Shown: positions 38,251 through 49,803 of the stretch, piece after piece
How the letters are laid out: every line of letters begins with the position of its first letter
Position numbering within the stretch: position 1 is the stretch's first letter
Source of the DNA: Dipetalonema caudispina
Lineage: Eukaryota; Nematoda; Chromadorea; Rhabditida; Onchocercidae
DNA: 55,680 nucleotides
Assembly: GCA_013365325.1 (NCBI GenBank)
Contig: JABVXV010000379.1
Span: 1 to 55,680, forward strand
Direction of reading: 5' to 3'
Position numbers and translations under genes: made by a program
The notes under the pieces: model-generated
Database searches by the model: none
What the model was told of the DNA's origin: nothing
What the model saw: only the letters and a program-made list of their open reading frames with translations

Positions 38251-39110
38251 ATGTATCATCATCACTATCATCACTATCATCATCATCATCATCATCATCA
38301 TTATAACATCATTAAGCTCAAAGCCACGGATTGCTAATTATTAATCAGGCTTAAAGCCATGCATATCTAGATAGAAGAAGCTTGTGCATACATATGTATT
38401 TATTACTACGTTTAAATTGATAATTTTCAAATTTTGCGAAATTTGAAAATTTAGAGTAAAATTTTTATGTAAAAAATAATTTTGAAAGTTTAAGTTCAAT
38501 AATATGTGTAATGGTATCATTTAGTTATGGTACCGTTATTTTGTATCATATAATTATTAGACGAGAATTGTTCCCATTGAGCAATTTCTTAATTTAGAAA
38601 CAAAATTTGAATTTAAATTTTCTTAAAATTAGCTAATTTTTCTACATCCGTGGCAATTACTACACTAAATCAAGCATGAATGAATATCTTGAGAAATATA
38701 TTGTAATAAATTATGGAATTTCAAACGGAAATTTCGAATTCATATCGAAATCGAATAATTTTAAATTTTATTTTTAAAAATTTAGAATTTATTTTGAGAA
38801 AATTTGCACTAATTCATTCCTTGAAACAATGTCTTCCATAATTGACTATAAATAGTATATTTTTCTGAGATTATTGGAAGACTAATTTAAAAATAGAAAT
38901 TTTCAAATGAAAAAAAGAGCTATAAATCATTATCTTAACTAATACATCGTAAATGAAATTTTGTGAAAATTCTATTTTATTTTTTCTTTTTTTTTCCTTA
39001 TTTCAACAGATGGGATGGATGCAATTATAAATTATACAAAATTATTTGCAAATTTCAAATTTGAATCAGAAAAAATTTACAAATTTTTTTATTGATATAA
39101 TTTTAATAAA
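38251..39110 (+). other. lin-39 3' UTR region with TCA repeat
   Basis: Directly after the TGA, a (TCA)n microsatellite runs from about 38255 to 38301. The first AATAAA polyadenylation signals on this strand are at 38705-38710 and 39105-39110, so a 3' UTR of roughly 0.45-0.9 kb is likely. The exact cleavage site cannot be read from sequence. Confidence 0.5.
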
Positions 39111-39794
39111 TATATTTGTGAAAAGAAAAGAAAAGAATGAAAGAAGATGATTAGGTTACACTTTATTGTACTAATTTGTGCCAATGTTACGATCATTTAT
39201 CAGTACCGGTTTTTTTTCTTTTTTTTTTTTTAACTGAACTAAAAGTTTGTCACAAAATTGCATCAACTTTATTAAATAGTAAAAAAAAAAAAAAAAAATT
39301 TACATTAGTAGTGAAAAGTGTAAAAATTTACTTTGAGATCGAAGAATGCTAAGAAAGATGACAATTTTGGCGCAAATTAGTTCGATCAGTAATTTTTCGC
39401 TCTTTTTTCTTTTTTTTTTTTTTTTAGATTTAGGCTTCATCTATCTGTAAATGTAAAATAAAATGATACATACAAAATGAATAAGATTTACGTGTTATTA
39501 ATAAATCATTAAATATTATGATTTATTTTAAGTAATTTTGTAAAATATTGAAAAAAAAATTATATAATAAATGAATGAATGAAGAAATATTTAATTAGTT
39601 AATTAATCAATTAAATTAATATCTATTTCGAAGAAGTTGAAATGTAAAACAGGGTCATTTGTACTCTTTCGTTTGATACAAGGTATGAATTGCATTTTTC
39701 GAATTCTGCTCTCTTTTATTGCATCAGCTATTATTGTTTATCATTTTGTACAAGGTATATATATATATATATATATAAACAAGGTGTGTTCTAA

Positions 39795-39826
<32 letters not shown>

Positions 39827-42276
39827 ACAAGGTAAATTGTATTGTTGTTATATATGTTATTGAATATATTAATCGCTATTCAATAATTCACAGGGTTTTT
39901 ATTTAAAGGGTTTCTAAATCATTCATCTCCCATATTGTTGTCTCATTATTTCATTAATTACTACTATTCGTTTGAAAGTTATCATAGTAAGTTTAATTTT
40001 AAAATGTCTTTCAAACAATTGAATGTTATTTTTTTTTTTAAACTAAAATTTTGGATGAATTTATAGCAGTTAAAATTTTCATTTCTATATATCTATCTAT
40101 CTTTTTCTTTGATTTATTAAGATAGGCAGAAGTTTCGGGTTAAAATTTCAATTTTCGAGCACAATTTACACAATTTTTGCAAATATTGCTCAACTCTTCT
40201 ATGATATGGTAAACAATCTAAGTTGGATTTGACGGAAGATAAATGATTCATTTGTATGCAAATTTAGTGCTTAAATTATTTTATGATGAAAAGTTAGTTT
40301 GATACAATCACGAAGGTCATTTGTTGGTTGACATCGAAAGAAAATGAGGTACACCAACTTCGAACTACTTATGTCTCATTGTTAATTTGTTAATATATTA
40401 TTCAAAAATTTCCAATTGTATTTCAAGAACAATTTCGCTTTCAATTACTTCTGTTGGGTCAAAAAAGATACATTCTATATGAAATATTGGTAAAATTTTT
40501 GCGTCTTTTTTTTTTCATTTTTTTTTTTTTTTTTTTTTGGATTGAAGGAAGAGGATATTTCCTGCGAATATCAGTTTATTTAATTAACGAGTACTTATTT
40601 TTTATGTGAATGCTTTATATGTTAATTGTCGTTTTTTTTCCTCTCTCTCTCTCTCTCTCCCTCTTCTTATTTTGTCATGTATTTGTCCCATCTTGATTGA
40701 TTAAAACTAAAATCTACTTTCAAATCAAATTTTTTCCCATGGAATTTCTGGAAAAATTTTGGAATAACTTCAGGAATGCTTGTTTCAAAAACATTTTGAT
40801 TCAATGATTTGAGGAATATTATAGAAGAAATTATTTAACCTTTGCTAGCTTTAAATTTTTACAAATTACTATCATCTTTATCACTTTATTTTTGGATATT
40901 GCTCCAATCAATTTTTAATTATTACCCTATCAACCAAATAGGATTGTTTGGGTTTTCAAAAAAAGAAAGGACAAACAAAATAGATCATTCTATGAAGATT
41001 CTGGATTAGTAATCTTCAATTGATCACAATACTATCGGAAATTTCAGTTGAAACAATCTTAAAAGTAGATTTCAGTTTGTCTAACTTCATCATAACATAT
41101 TGTTGGTTTTTTCTTTCTTTTTTTTTTTTTTTTTTTTTGCTTATACATTGGAAATGACAAAAATTGCCGCTTTTTTTTTCTTTTGTTGCAAAATAATGAA
41201 GTTGTTTTGCTTTAGCTTCATCTTGTAATGCAATCAAAAAAAAAAACAAGAAGAAATAAAACAGTAGGAAATATTTTACTTTCCCTTATACCCTCTCTTA
41301 GAAAAGAATTCTCTCTCTCTCTCTCTTTTGTACCTCTTATATAGAAGGAAGCTTAGTAGATGATCAAGTAAATGCTATGAAAATGATGATGATCTATAGC
41401 TGCCACTTTTTTTTTCCTTTTTTTTTTGTTTTTTTCTTTTTGTCAAATCAATATGAGGACATTGCGAAAAATGATGATCATCATCAACATCATCATCTTC
41501 ATCATCATTATCATCATCATCATCATCATCATTATATCATTAATGCCATCGCTTTTCTCGGGATACTGTATCAGCTGGTGTGAACCAATTGTAACATTAG
41601 CAATGGGCGTAACCATTAAATAGGTAATGAATTTGTGCTTATAAATATTTACAAGGAATAAGAAAAGATATACGATGAAAGCATGATCAATAATTACTAT
41701 GGTTTAACTTTGATCATCTAATGTTTGTATGTAAATTTCTTAAAATTCTGCAATAGGCTTTGCTATTTCATGCAGAAAAGAAGGAAATTGGAAATATTTT
41801 TCAGAGGATTAAAGGATAGCTTTTCAAGCTATCTGAATTAAAGGGATTAAAGGTCGTAAGATCATACTAAAGGTAAGTTGTAAGACTTCATGATCAGAAA
41901 TTATTAATAGAGATATTTTCTCCACGGAGTGAAGTTTTGATAAGTTCTTTTTCAAGAAGGAATATTTCTTAGAAAAGTGAAGAATCAATTGGTTTTGGAA
42001 GAAAAGTTTATTTTTGTTTCCTAATACAAAAGAAAGGTTCGAAATTTAATATAGCACGACGCAGAGCTTAGAAGAGACAATCATTTAGTACTCACAATAG
42101 TTTTTTAGTTTATTCTGTTTGGCTCGAAATAAAATGTAAATGATGGAAAAAATATCAATCTCTATTATTCTCCAATTCTTATTTCAGAATTATTAAATTA
42201 AACATGTTTCCTGTGAAATCCCCATATGATTTGTCAAAATTTCGCCGCGATGAACAAATTCCACTAACTTTTCTGT
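39111..42276. other. Tail-to-tail intergenic spacer lin-39/lig-4
   Basis: AT-rich spacer between the convergent 3' ends of lin-39 and lig-4, with poly(T)/poly(A) runs (39277-39298, 39797-39819, 40523-40538, 41117-41138), CT repeats at about 40641-40663 and 41309-41327, an (AT)n run near 39759-39776, and a (TCA)n repeat at 41476-41534. Just after the TCA repeat, 41541-41626 is GC-richer and open as a short hydrophobic peptide ending in TAG; I do not recognise it. Confidence 0.6.
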
Positions 42277-42282
42277 TTTATT
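42277..42282 (-). terminator. Candidate lig-4 poly(A) signal
   Basis: TTTATT on the plus strand, i.e. AATAAA on the minus strand, about 370 bases past the lig-4 stop. It is the first canonical signal seen downstream, and alternatives exist. Confidence 0.35.
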
Positions 42283-42653
42283 CTGTACAATGAATTATTT
42301 AATAAAATTCAGGAACTGAAGTCCTAGAAATATTCGGGCGTGAATTTGGTATATGCAGTGAAACTTATAAAATAAGGAAAAAAAGAACAACTATGAAAAG
42401 TGCCGCCGCTATATTTAACGACATCCATTTTCCTATAACATTAATTTTGAGAACCTCATAGATGATTTTTTGTAAAGCCAAACATAGCCCATTTAAAAAA
42501 CGTTAGTAGAATTTACAATTATTCATGTAAATACAAATTCAAAGAAATTGTTTACAAAAAGTTGAGAAAAAGTACTGAAAAGTGGGGAATATGAAACCGT
42601 TTAGTGAATAAAAAGCGAAACCAATAAAAAATGGATTTCTAAAATTTGAGATG

Positions 42654-45600
42654 CTACTGCATATCCAGCGTGTTTTCCAACCAGCAGATGTCAACAATAG
42701 TCGTTTTCCTTAGGTTATCATATACTATTTTCCTGAAGAAAAAATAAAGATTTCTTTCAATTCCAAAACAATATGCTGAAGAAGAAATATTTGGATGTCC
42801 ATGAAAATAAGGGAAAATGAATAAAAATTTAAGATTTAACTGCAGATATTTAACTATATATATAATGAAATACTTTTGAAAGATTTAATTGCTTTTGAAA
42901 TGATTATACCTGTCTGGTACTACAACATGAGTAACAGCGCTACTTTGCTTTGTACTCAGATCAGCACCGTGCATTCGCAGTAAGATTTGAGTGTAGATTT
43001 TCTGGATTTTCGTCAAGTCGTCATGTAAATAAAACGTTTGGCCAGAAAATCGTTCAAACTTTTCATCCACAAGTAACTGTTTCCTCAGCGCTTCCTCAGC
43101 AGCTAATGGCTTCTTCCGCTAAAAATCTTGAAATATAGAAAATCAATTATTGTTTCGAATGCAAAATCATACAAAATGGAGAAGCCGAACCAATAAATCC
43201 ATATTTAAAAGCACGCATGGAAAGCAATTTACCTTAGATACTTTTATCTTATCGAGCAAAGCACTGACACTTGCGACCGTATATACAGTAGAGCTCGCAG
43301 GCATGGTGAGATTTCCCGACCTATCATCTCCAAATAACGAGTAAAGGCTATCGTCAACAACGTGAACAGCTTCTTTCTTCGTTCTGTAATAGAGAATTTA
43401 AAATCGCAGATGAAATGTTTTTAGCTCCTGTTGCTTTGCAGGGGATACAACGAAATTTTTATATAACAGAAACAGAGACGAACTTTACTTTTTCATGTCA
43501 ATATTTCTTGACTGTGTAACAAAAGCATGATAAAACGAGACTGAAACACGAATAATAGAAAATCATCGAATCATTCTTCCACAAAAAGAATAAGTTAAGT
43601 TGAATTTAAACTACAGACGAAAAGACAGAGATTAAGTTAAACTATAATTAAAATGTATATTAAAAAATGTAGAGGAAAACAAAACATTTCTGAGATGATA
43701 AAGATAAAAACAGCTGGGACCTGGCAAACTTAATATGTGCATAATTATAACCTTCTGTCAATAAGCAATGAAGGATGCATTTATCTCAAAATTCTTTTGC
43801 CAAAAACTCTCCCTTCCGATTTTAAGTAAAATATTTTATAAATTAAAAAGCTTACATAGGTATGACTTTGCCCACACTTTTGCATGCCAAAAGCCAGTCT
43901 GCGATGACTACATTGTATTTGTTACTTCTTATAATCGACTTTGATTTCAAATTTTTTGGCTCTCCAGTTACAACAAAAAGTGTTTTAGAACCTGAACAGA
44001 ATCCAGTAGAAATTACTATTTTTTATAATTCATGAATAAAGCTGTAAAACAAAAAGTACAAGTTAAGAATGTAGCTAGAGCAAAATCGTGAGTAAAACCT
44101 GGATTAGCGACGTGAATTCCACCAAATGAAACAATGATCTCTTGCAGGTCTTGGGTTTTTACATTAGAACCACCTCCTAAGACACAAATTTGTTTCCCTT
44201 TCAGATCTTGATTTATTTCTTCGATGCGTGCTTTCTTAGTTTGATATTCTTCAAGTACATGTACAGTTGTCGTTCGCTTTTTTGGATCTGTTACGTTTTG
44301 CGCATTTTTTATACTACCTAGACGCAAATTCTGAAATAAATAGTAGTTTTGCAAATAATAAAGGTGATTATGATTAGCACATTTCCAACAAAATTTCCAA
44401 GTAACAAAAAAATAACACATACCTTATCAAAGTCTAAAAATTCTTGGTACTGATCGATGTCTTTTATATATTTGTCATCTCGATATGTCTTCAGAGTCGG
44501 AGCATACAGTCGGCCATTTCTTAATCCTTTAGCTCGAATCTAGCATAAATTTTAAGGTTAAATGAAAAACTCGAACAACTGAAATAGTCTGGAAAGCTTC
44601 TAGCTGCTTAATTTTGGTTTCAAAAAAATACCTCAACAACTTGCATGTTATTTTGATTTACAAAATGACTTGGCAAATCGTTTGATGTGTAATCCTTATG
44701 AATCCAGTCTGGGATCCTATCATTTTTGAAGAATCCATGATCTCGCATCAAACGATTTTTGAGAAATTTACGTGTCGTATCGTCCAAACCCGTTCCTACT
44801 TTGCCAACCATAAAGAACTTATCATCTAAAGAGCCAAATTTATGAAACCACACAATTCTGTCGCAAAATTACAGTTGCAAATATAGGAACAATTGAATCC
44901 AAAATTTAAATGATTCACTAATAACAAATGCATCTTGTTAAGCAGAAATAACAAGACATACCTCTAAGCGTAGCCACACAATAATTACTGATTTTATCAT
45001 TCCTACCAAGATCGACACCAACAATTGCAAGATCCAATGTTTCATTACCCAAGTGGAATGGTTTTACCTAAAGCGTATATAATTTAGTTATAGGAGCTAC
45101 CATTCAAAAAAAGAAATGCACATAATTCTGCCTAGAAAAAAATGAAATTATTTTTGAAAAATTAAACACATAGAAGGATAAGACATAAGAGTATATAATT
45201 TTGAACAAATCAATACCTTAAACCAACCATTCGCCATCTGACGCATACCCGTTTTATAGATCGAATCCATTTTTTTCGCCACAATCCCCTCTTGACCATT
45301 TATTACAGCTTCCTGATACAATGAAGCAAATTCTTCTCTACAAATTGAAAACAGAGTACACTAATACAACTGACACATGAAATTTATTATCTAAACCTAT
45401 TGGTCGAGCATAGAAAAACTGCTTCTTGCGAAATTTTTTAAAGTAACACATTCTGTTTTATTAAATTTTCAGCCTACTTCAAGTATACACTGACAATCTA
45501 ATTCACACTTGAATTATTCGATTTTTTTAATTTTCTTTCCTGCCTGATGATCCTAGATTAAACTAGTCTCTACTCGATGAAGGGAAAACTAACCTCGTTT

Positions 45601-48376
45601 TGACGATGGTGAACTTTGACACGAATATTTTTGTCTTATCTTGTTTTTGCAAAACATTCCCACTTTGAAGGAGGGCAAGTCTTTCACTCAGCGGAATATC
45701 CATTAGCGATTTTCCGTTCAAAAATAAAATATCAAATACAGCAACACTTGGCTCTACTGCACCATCTGTTCTCAGAGCCTTCACATCATAAATACGACCA
45801 TCCGATGCTTGTGCATTATGACCAACTATAAGGATAACGTTCTACATACCAGGAAATTTAACAGGATTTCAGGAATTAAAAAAATTGGAAAGGTGTCGCG
45901 AAATCAAAAGCAACAGATACATAGCCTTTTGATTAGAAAATACCAGCAGTGGCGACTATCCACCCATTATGGTGATAATGGGTGGATAGTCGGCACTGCT
46001 GGTATTTTCATTATGAATGATATTATATGGTACATTCTGGGAGACCGCATTTCAAATTACAATACAGAGCTATATACCGCAAGGCACTGGAAAATTCATC
46101 CTGCATAACATGCAAAGAAAATGTTGCAAAACATTCGTTTTATTACCAGATGACCAACTAACCGAATCTTTCGTCAATTGTATCCCAAAGCAATAATTCA
46201 GTGTCCAGTACACAGCTTTCAAGCGAAGACGCAAAAAATGGATTGATTCTATGATCCAGTACCGGTGCTATGGTATTTGTAAAGTCATTTTGAACCCGCG
46301 AGTAGTATCGCATTTCACAACTCGGTCCTCTGTGCAGCAAAAAATGTTCACCGTCATATTTTAATTCCACATAAAATTCTTGACCACAAAAACGAACCAG
46401 CTCAAATTCATAGTAAATTACTGTTGGACAGACACACAAGTTAACAAATGCATTTACTCACAAGTAAAAGCTGGAAATTTTCGAATCTTCAACAGAGCAC
46501 TTTTACCCTTCCGACGGGATTTCCACTTTTGTTGATTTATACAACAGGAATTAATATACAATTGAAGTAATTACTTTATCGTAAACATCTCCAGTACCGT
46601 GCCTGATTCTTGATAATAACATTGGTTCAAAACGGCGGAAAAGCATGCTCGAACTGTCTGTCATTTTACCTTCTGCAGCAAGATCACATATTTTCCGCAA
46701 ATTGACGCCAGATTGATACAATGCAGCTCCATTAGGATGTATCCAGCTTACTAAAGTTGCAGATGTTACCTTTAAAGAGCGCTGAAACATATTTTTTTGG
46801 TAATGAAGTAATATATTACCCATGTATTAGTAGCGTCTTATCGTGTATCAATCCGTACATAATATTTTCGGCAAACAGCTTATGGAGGAAATGGCAAACC
46901 ACACAAATTTCTATGGTTTTCAGTCAGCCCAACAAAACGGATTCCTTTCAAGATGAATTTTTTTCTTTTCCATCATTGGAAGTTGGATGAGGATTGGAAT
47001 AACCTAGTGAAAGTGCATGTACTCATAATATATAACTTACTTCAATCTTACGAACCAGTACTTGTAAAAGCCAGTAAACTTCGCGCACTGTTGCACAGGC
47101 CTTTAAAAGCTTCTCTAATTCTTCATTACCTATAAATATGCAAACTACAAATTTACCACCAGTAAATTAGGGAATAATTTCGAACTTATTTTATGACCAA
47201 ATCTCTTTAATAAAACCAAAGAGTGCACTGCAAAAATAATTACTTATTTCTCTTTCTGTTATTTTGCACAGAGAATCGTTAACATCAAAAATAGACAGCT
47301 CATGTTTAGTAATAGCTGGATTTCGTATCGAAACTTCTTCTGCCAATTTCGTAATCGACTGATCTGCACTCTGGAAATGATTTTATGGCTGATTTTTCAA
47401 AAACTTTTAGAAAGTTTCACTTTCGCTTAGAACACATTTCGCATTACTATAGCAATAACAGATTAAATGATTTTTATTCCTGATTGAACTAAAAGAATGA
47501 TAATTAAATGAATGAATAATATTCGTCGCCAGATTAGCTTCAGCACATTAAACAAATTCTGCCCCATCAAGAAGCTATTACGTTACAGTAAGAACATTGA
47601 AACTACTATTATTGTAGATCATTCAACGACGTGATATGTGATTTAGTTATAAGATATAACACAATCTATGATGTAACTTTAATAGAGCATTCTTATGTGT
47701 AAGCATTTTTTCAGAAAGAAAACCGAGACTATTTGCTTGGTAAAAAATGAAGAGAATAAGCACAAAACGATATAAATAAATATATTTACCTTGGAATCTA
47801 TCTGCAACAATTCTTTTTTCGTTTTTGTCGGAAGAAACAACACTTGGCATACTTTCGATATAATTCGCTTCTGGGAAATTCAATAATTCAAGGAAAATAT
47901 TCTAGATGAAAAAGGCACGGTCATAAGCGTTAGTTTTTCAATAGCATGTTTCAACTAATTATTTCTGGAAATTATGCTTAAAATGCTTTATATGTAGTAT
48001 GAAACATGAATCTTCACTACCGTAAATTTCATTACAAACTAACCGATTTCATATGAAATTTCCGTCGATCCAATGAATTAGCCATAATACGCAAGACCGG
48101 ATAAAAACTAACGGCTTCATTTGTAAATTTAGAAGCATTTGCTGTCCACTTTGTCACTAATGCTTTCAATACTCGTTCCTTGCCGAATTTGTTCTTGAAA
48201 TGAATTTGCTGCATACGATCCAAGTACTTGCACAATGTTGCATAGTTGAAATTCCGAGAAATTCTTTCTTCCAAACTGCTCGCCGCTGCATTTTTCATCT
48301 CCTGTTCATCTTCTTTTCCGGCATTGATATCAATGTCTTCCACTGCTTCTTCATCAGTTTCATCACTACCCGACAT
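42654..48376 (-). CDS. lig-4: DNA ligase IV, 16 coding exons, 891 aa
   Basis: Coding exons in transcript order: 48044-48376, 47790-47901, 47244-47363, 47041-47129, 46575-46781, 46163-46400, 45594-45825, 45217-45337, 44962-45067, 44632-44825, 44423-44539, 44099-44330, 43856-43991, 43233-43383, 42910-43118, 42654-42732; all phases agree. The order is N-terminal DNA-binding domain (about 1-285), nucleotidyltransferase with motif I KYDGEH (catalytic K301), FDILFLNG, motif IV EGIVAKK (460-466) and GWFKVK (481-486), OB fold ending near YRDDK, BRCT1 (about 665-745, W733) and BRCT2 (about 820-889, W883). Between the BRCTs, DDSLYSLFGDD may be the XRCC4-binding clamp. Human LIG4 is 911 aa. The enzyme seals double-strand breaks in non-homologous end joining, in the nucleus. 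Oddity: the motif I arginine is histidine (H306). The exon 5/6 junction uses a weak GAG acceptor; an alternative pairs a donor at about 46597 with the acceptor before 46420. Confidence 0.95.
45936..46009 (-). repeat. 35-bp near-perfect inverted repeat in lig-4 intron 6
   Basis: Arms 45936-45970 and 45975-46009 are reverse complements over 35 bp with a single G/C mismatch (GTGGCG against GTGCCG) and a 4-base loop (GGTG). The arms are much more GC-rich than surrounding intron DNA. If transcribed with lig-4 it would form a very stable RNA hairpin. Possible readings are a foldback/MITE-like insertion, a recent palindromic duplication or a small-RNA precursor. No target-site duplication is evident. 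Confidence 0.9.
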
Positions 48377-48599
48377 TTAACAGCAAATGCTTCAAATCAA
48401 TTTATTACATTATAATTTTAGACGAAAAAATATGAGAGATCATCGAAAAGACATTGAAAAAAAACATGTTAAAAAGCCGACATCACAAAAACGTATAATA
48501 GAATGCATTATCAAAAGATGAAAGTCAAATACTTTCCGAACCATATTTCAAATCACCTAAGATGAAATTAGTAACAATTCCGGAAATAAGTGCCACATA
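48377..48599 (-). other. Intercistronic gap, RCC1-repeat gene to lig-4
   Basis: 223 bases separate the stop of the upstream minus-strand gene from the lig-4 ATG. It contains one AATAAA on the minus strand (plus-strand TTTATT at 48401-48406) and a possible acceptor ATTTGAAG ending at 48390, 13 bases before the lig-4 ATG. The spacing fits a nematode operon, although the poly(A) signal is unusually close to the acceptor. Confidence 0.45.
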
Positions 48600-49799
48600 T
48601 TAATTCATCAAAAACAAGACATGATCAGGTGCAATTGAGACATCTAATGGCTTCTTTAACACATCAACTTGAAATGGGAAATACTGATCTTTGTCATGTG
48701 AAAGACCCAAATGAGAGAACCTGTTAAGACCCCAAGAAAATAAATTATCCATTCTTGAAATAGCGAACATCGAAGAATTCCCGGCAAAAACCTTCTTGAC
48801 TTTACCGGAATCATTAGGACCGCCGCTGAAAAGATTATTTTCCAGAAGCGCTGGTCGTCGTAATGATGTAACATTGGGTCCCATACCAAGAATTCCAAAA
48901 CCCCAAACATAAACTTGATCATTGCTACTTAATGCTATACAAGAAGTTGCCGTAGAATCTGCTGCTATGATTTTTTCCGCGGAGAGACGAATTTCACATG
49001 GAAAACTGCTTTGAATGTCCTTAACAAATGGATACATTTGTTCATATTCATTCTGTCCCCACATGAATAATTCACCATTCTTTGTCACCGCCATCAAAGT
49101 ATCCGTGCTTCCTTTTAAAGTCGCTACCTTCATTCCCTTCAAATCACCTTCAACTGGTAGACAACGCCAATCATAATTACATATCCCGCGTCCCAATTGT
49201 CCATCCGTACCTAATCCGAATGAAAATACCTCACCAGAATCCAGAATGATGAATGATGTATCCAGTGTACAATGTATTTGAGCAATTTCTGAATCCGAAG
49301 GAATCGTAATTTTTTGAAATGGTTTATTGTCTGGTCTTACAAAGGGCACATTTTCAGGATCCTGTGCACACTGTCCATGAGCATTGTCACCAAATGCATA
49401 AACCGCTTTCTTGGATGCAACTAAAAAATGTCGTCGACCAGCTGCAACGCCTATTATAGTACCAAATTGCTCTTCCTTGACATTAGCATTCAAGCAAATA
49501 CCTTCACTCCAATAATTGTTATTATCTAAATCGTTGCTAAAAATATCAACACCACCACCATAAAGTTTCCGCTCTGATGCCAAAACCGAGAAGCCAAACC
49601 CCGCTGCAATATGACGAATATTACGCGAATTAAAGTACAGAATTTGTTGAGGTTTCTTGAATTCTTTCTTTCCAGTTTCTCGCAATGCTTTCGTAAAAAG
49701 ACTCCCTGTTTTTCCGAAACCACAACCATACACAAAGTTATTCTTCCTAGCTTTTAATTTAGCAACTGTTACAGCTTCTCGAACTGCTACCAATTTCAT
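48600..49799 (-). CDS. RCC1-repeat protein, RCC1L-like, single exon
   Basis: A single uninterrupted frame of 399 aa from the ATG at 49799. A longer frame starts at 49817, but a strong 3' splice site (TTTAACTTCAG, ending at 49804) lies between the two ATGs, so Met at 49799 is the likely start. RCC1 blades are visible as repeated V/L-x-x-(W/F)G signatures: VYGCGFGKTG near the N-terminus, VYAFGDNAHGQC, VFSFGLGTDGQLGRG, LFMWGQNEYEQM, VYVWGFGILGMG and LFSWGLNRFSHLGL at the end, consistent with a seven-bladed propeller. The divergent first blade after a short basic N-terminus (KLKARKNN) resembles RCC1L/WBSCR16, a mitochondrial RCC1-like protein linked to mitoribosome/rRNA processing and OPA1. That assignment is my inference; the general RCC1 fold is certain. 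It sits 223 bp upstream of lig-4 on the same strand. Lack of introns is unusual beside its intron-rich neighbours. Confidence 0.85.
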   Translation of the reverse strand: MKLVAVREAVTVAKLKARKNNFVYGCGFGKTGSLFTKALRETGKKEFKKPQQILYFNSRNIRHIAAGFGFSVLASERKLYGGGVDIFSNDLDNNNYWSEGICLNANVKEEQFGTIIGVAAGRRHFLVASKKAVYAFGDNAHGQCAQDPENVPFVRPDNKPFQKITIPSDSEIAQIHCTLDTSFIILDSGEVFSFGLGTDGQLGRGICNYDWRCLPVEGDLKGMKVATLKGSTDTLMAVTKNGELFMWGQNEYEQMYPFVKDIQSSFPCEIRLSAEKIIAADSTATSCIALSSNDQVYVWGFGILGMGPNVTSLRRPALLENNLFSGGPNDSGKVKKVFAGNSSMFAISRMDNLFSWGLNRFSHLGLSHDKDQYFPFQVDVLKKPLDVSIAPDHVLFLMN

Positions 49800-49803
49800 T
49801 ATC

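Noticed and set aside
41541..41626. Hydrophobic short frame reminiscent of a membrane proteolipid segment
   Set aside because: No residue-level match I can defend, preceded by a TCA repeat, and no splice partner; kept only as a note in the spacer entry.
45809..46108. 99-codon plus-strand frame inside lig-4
   Set aside because: It spans lig-4 exon 7 in antisense, then intron 6 and the palindrome; openness follows from the inverted repeat, not coding constraint.
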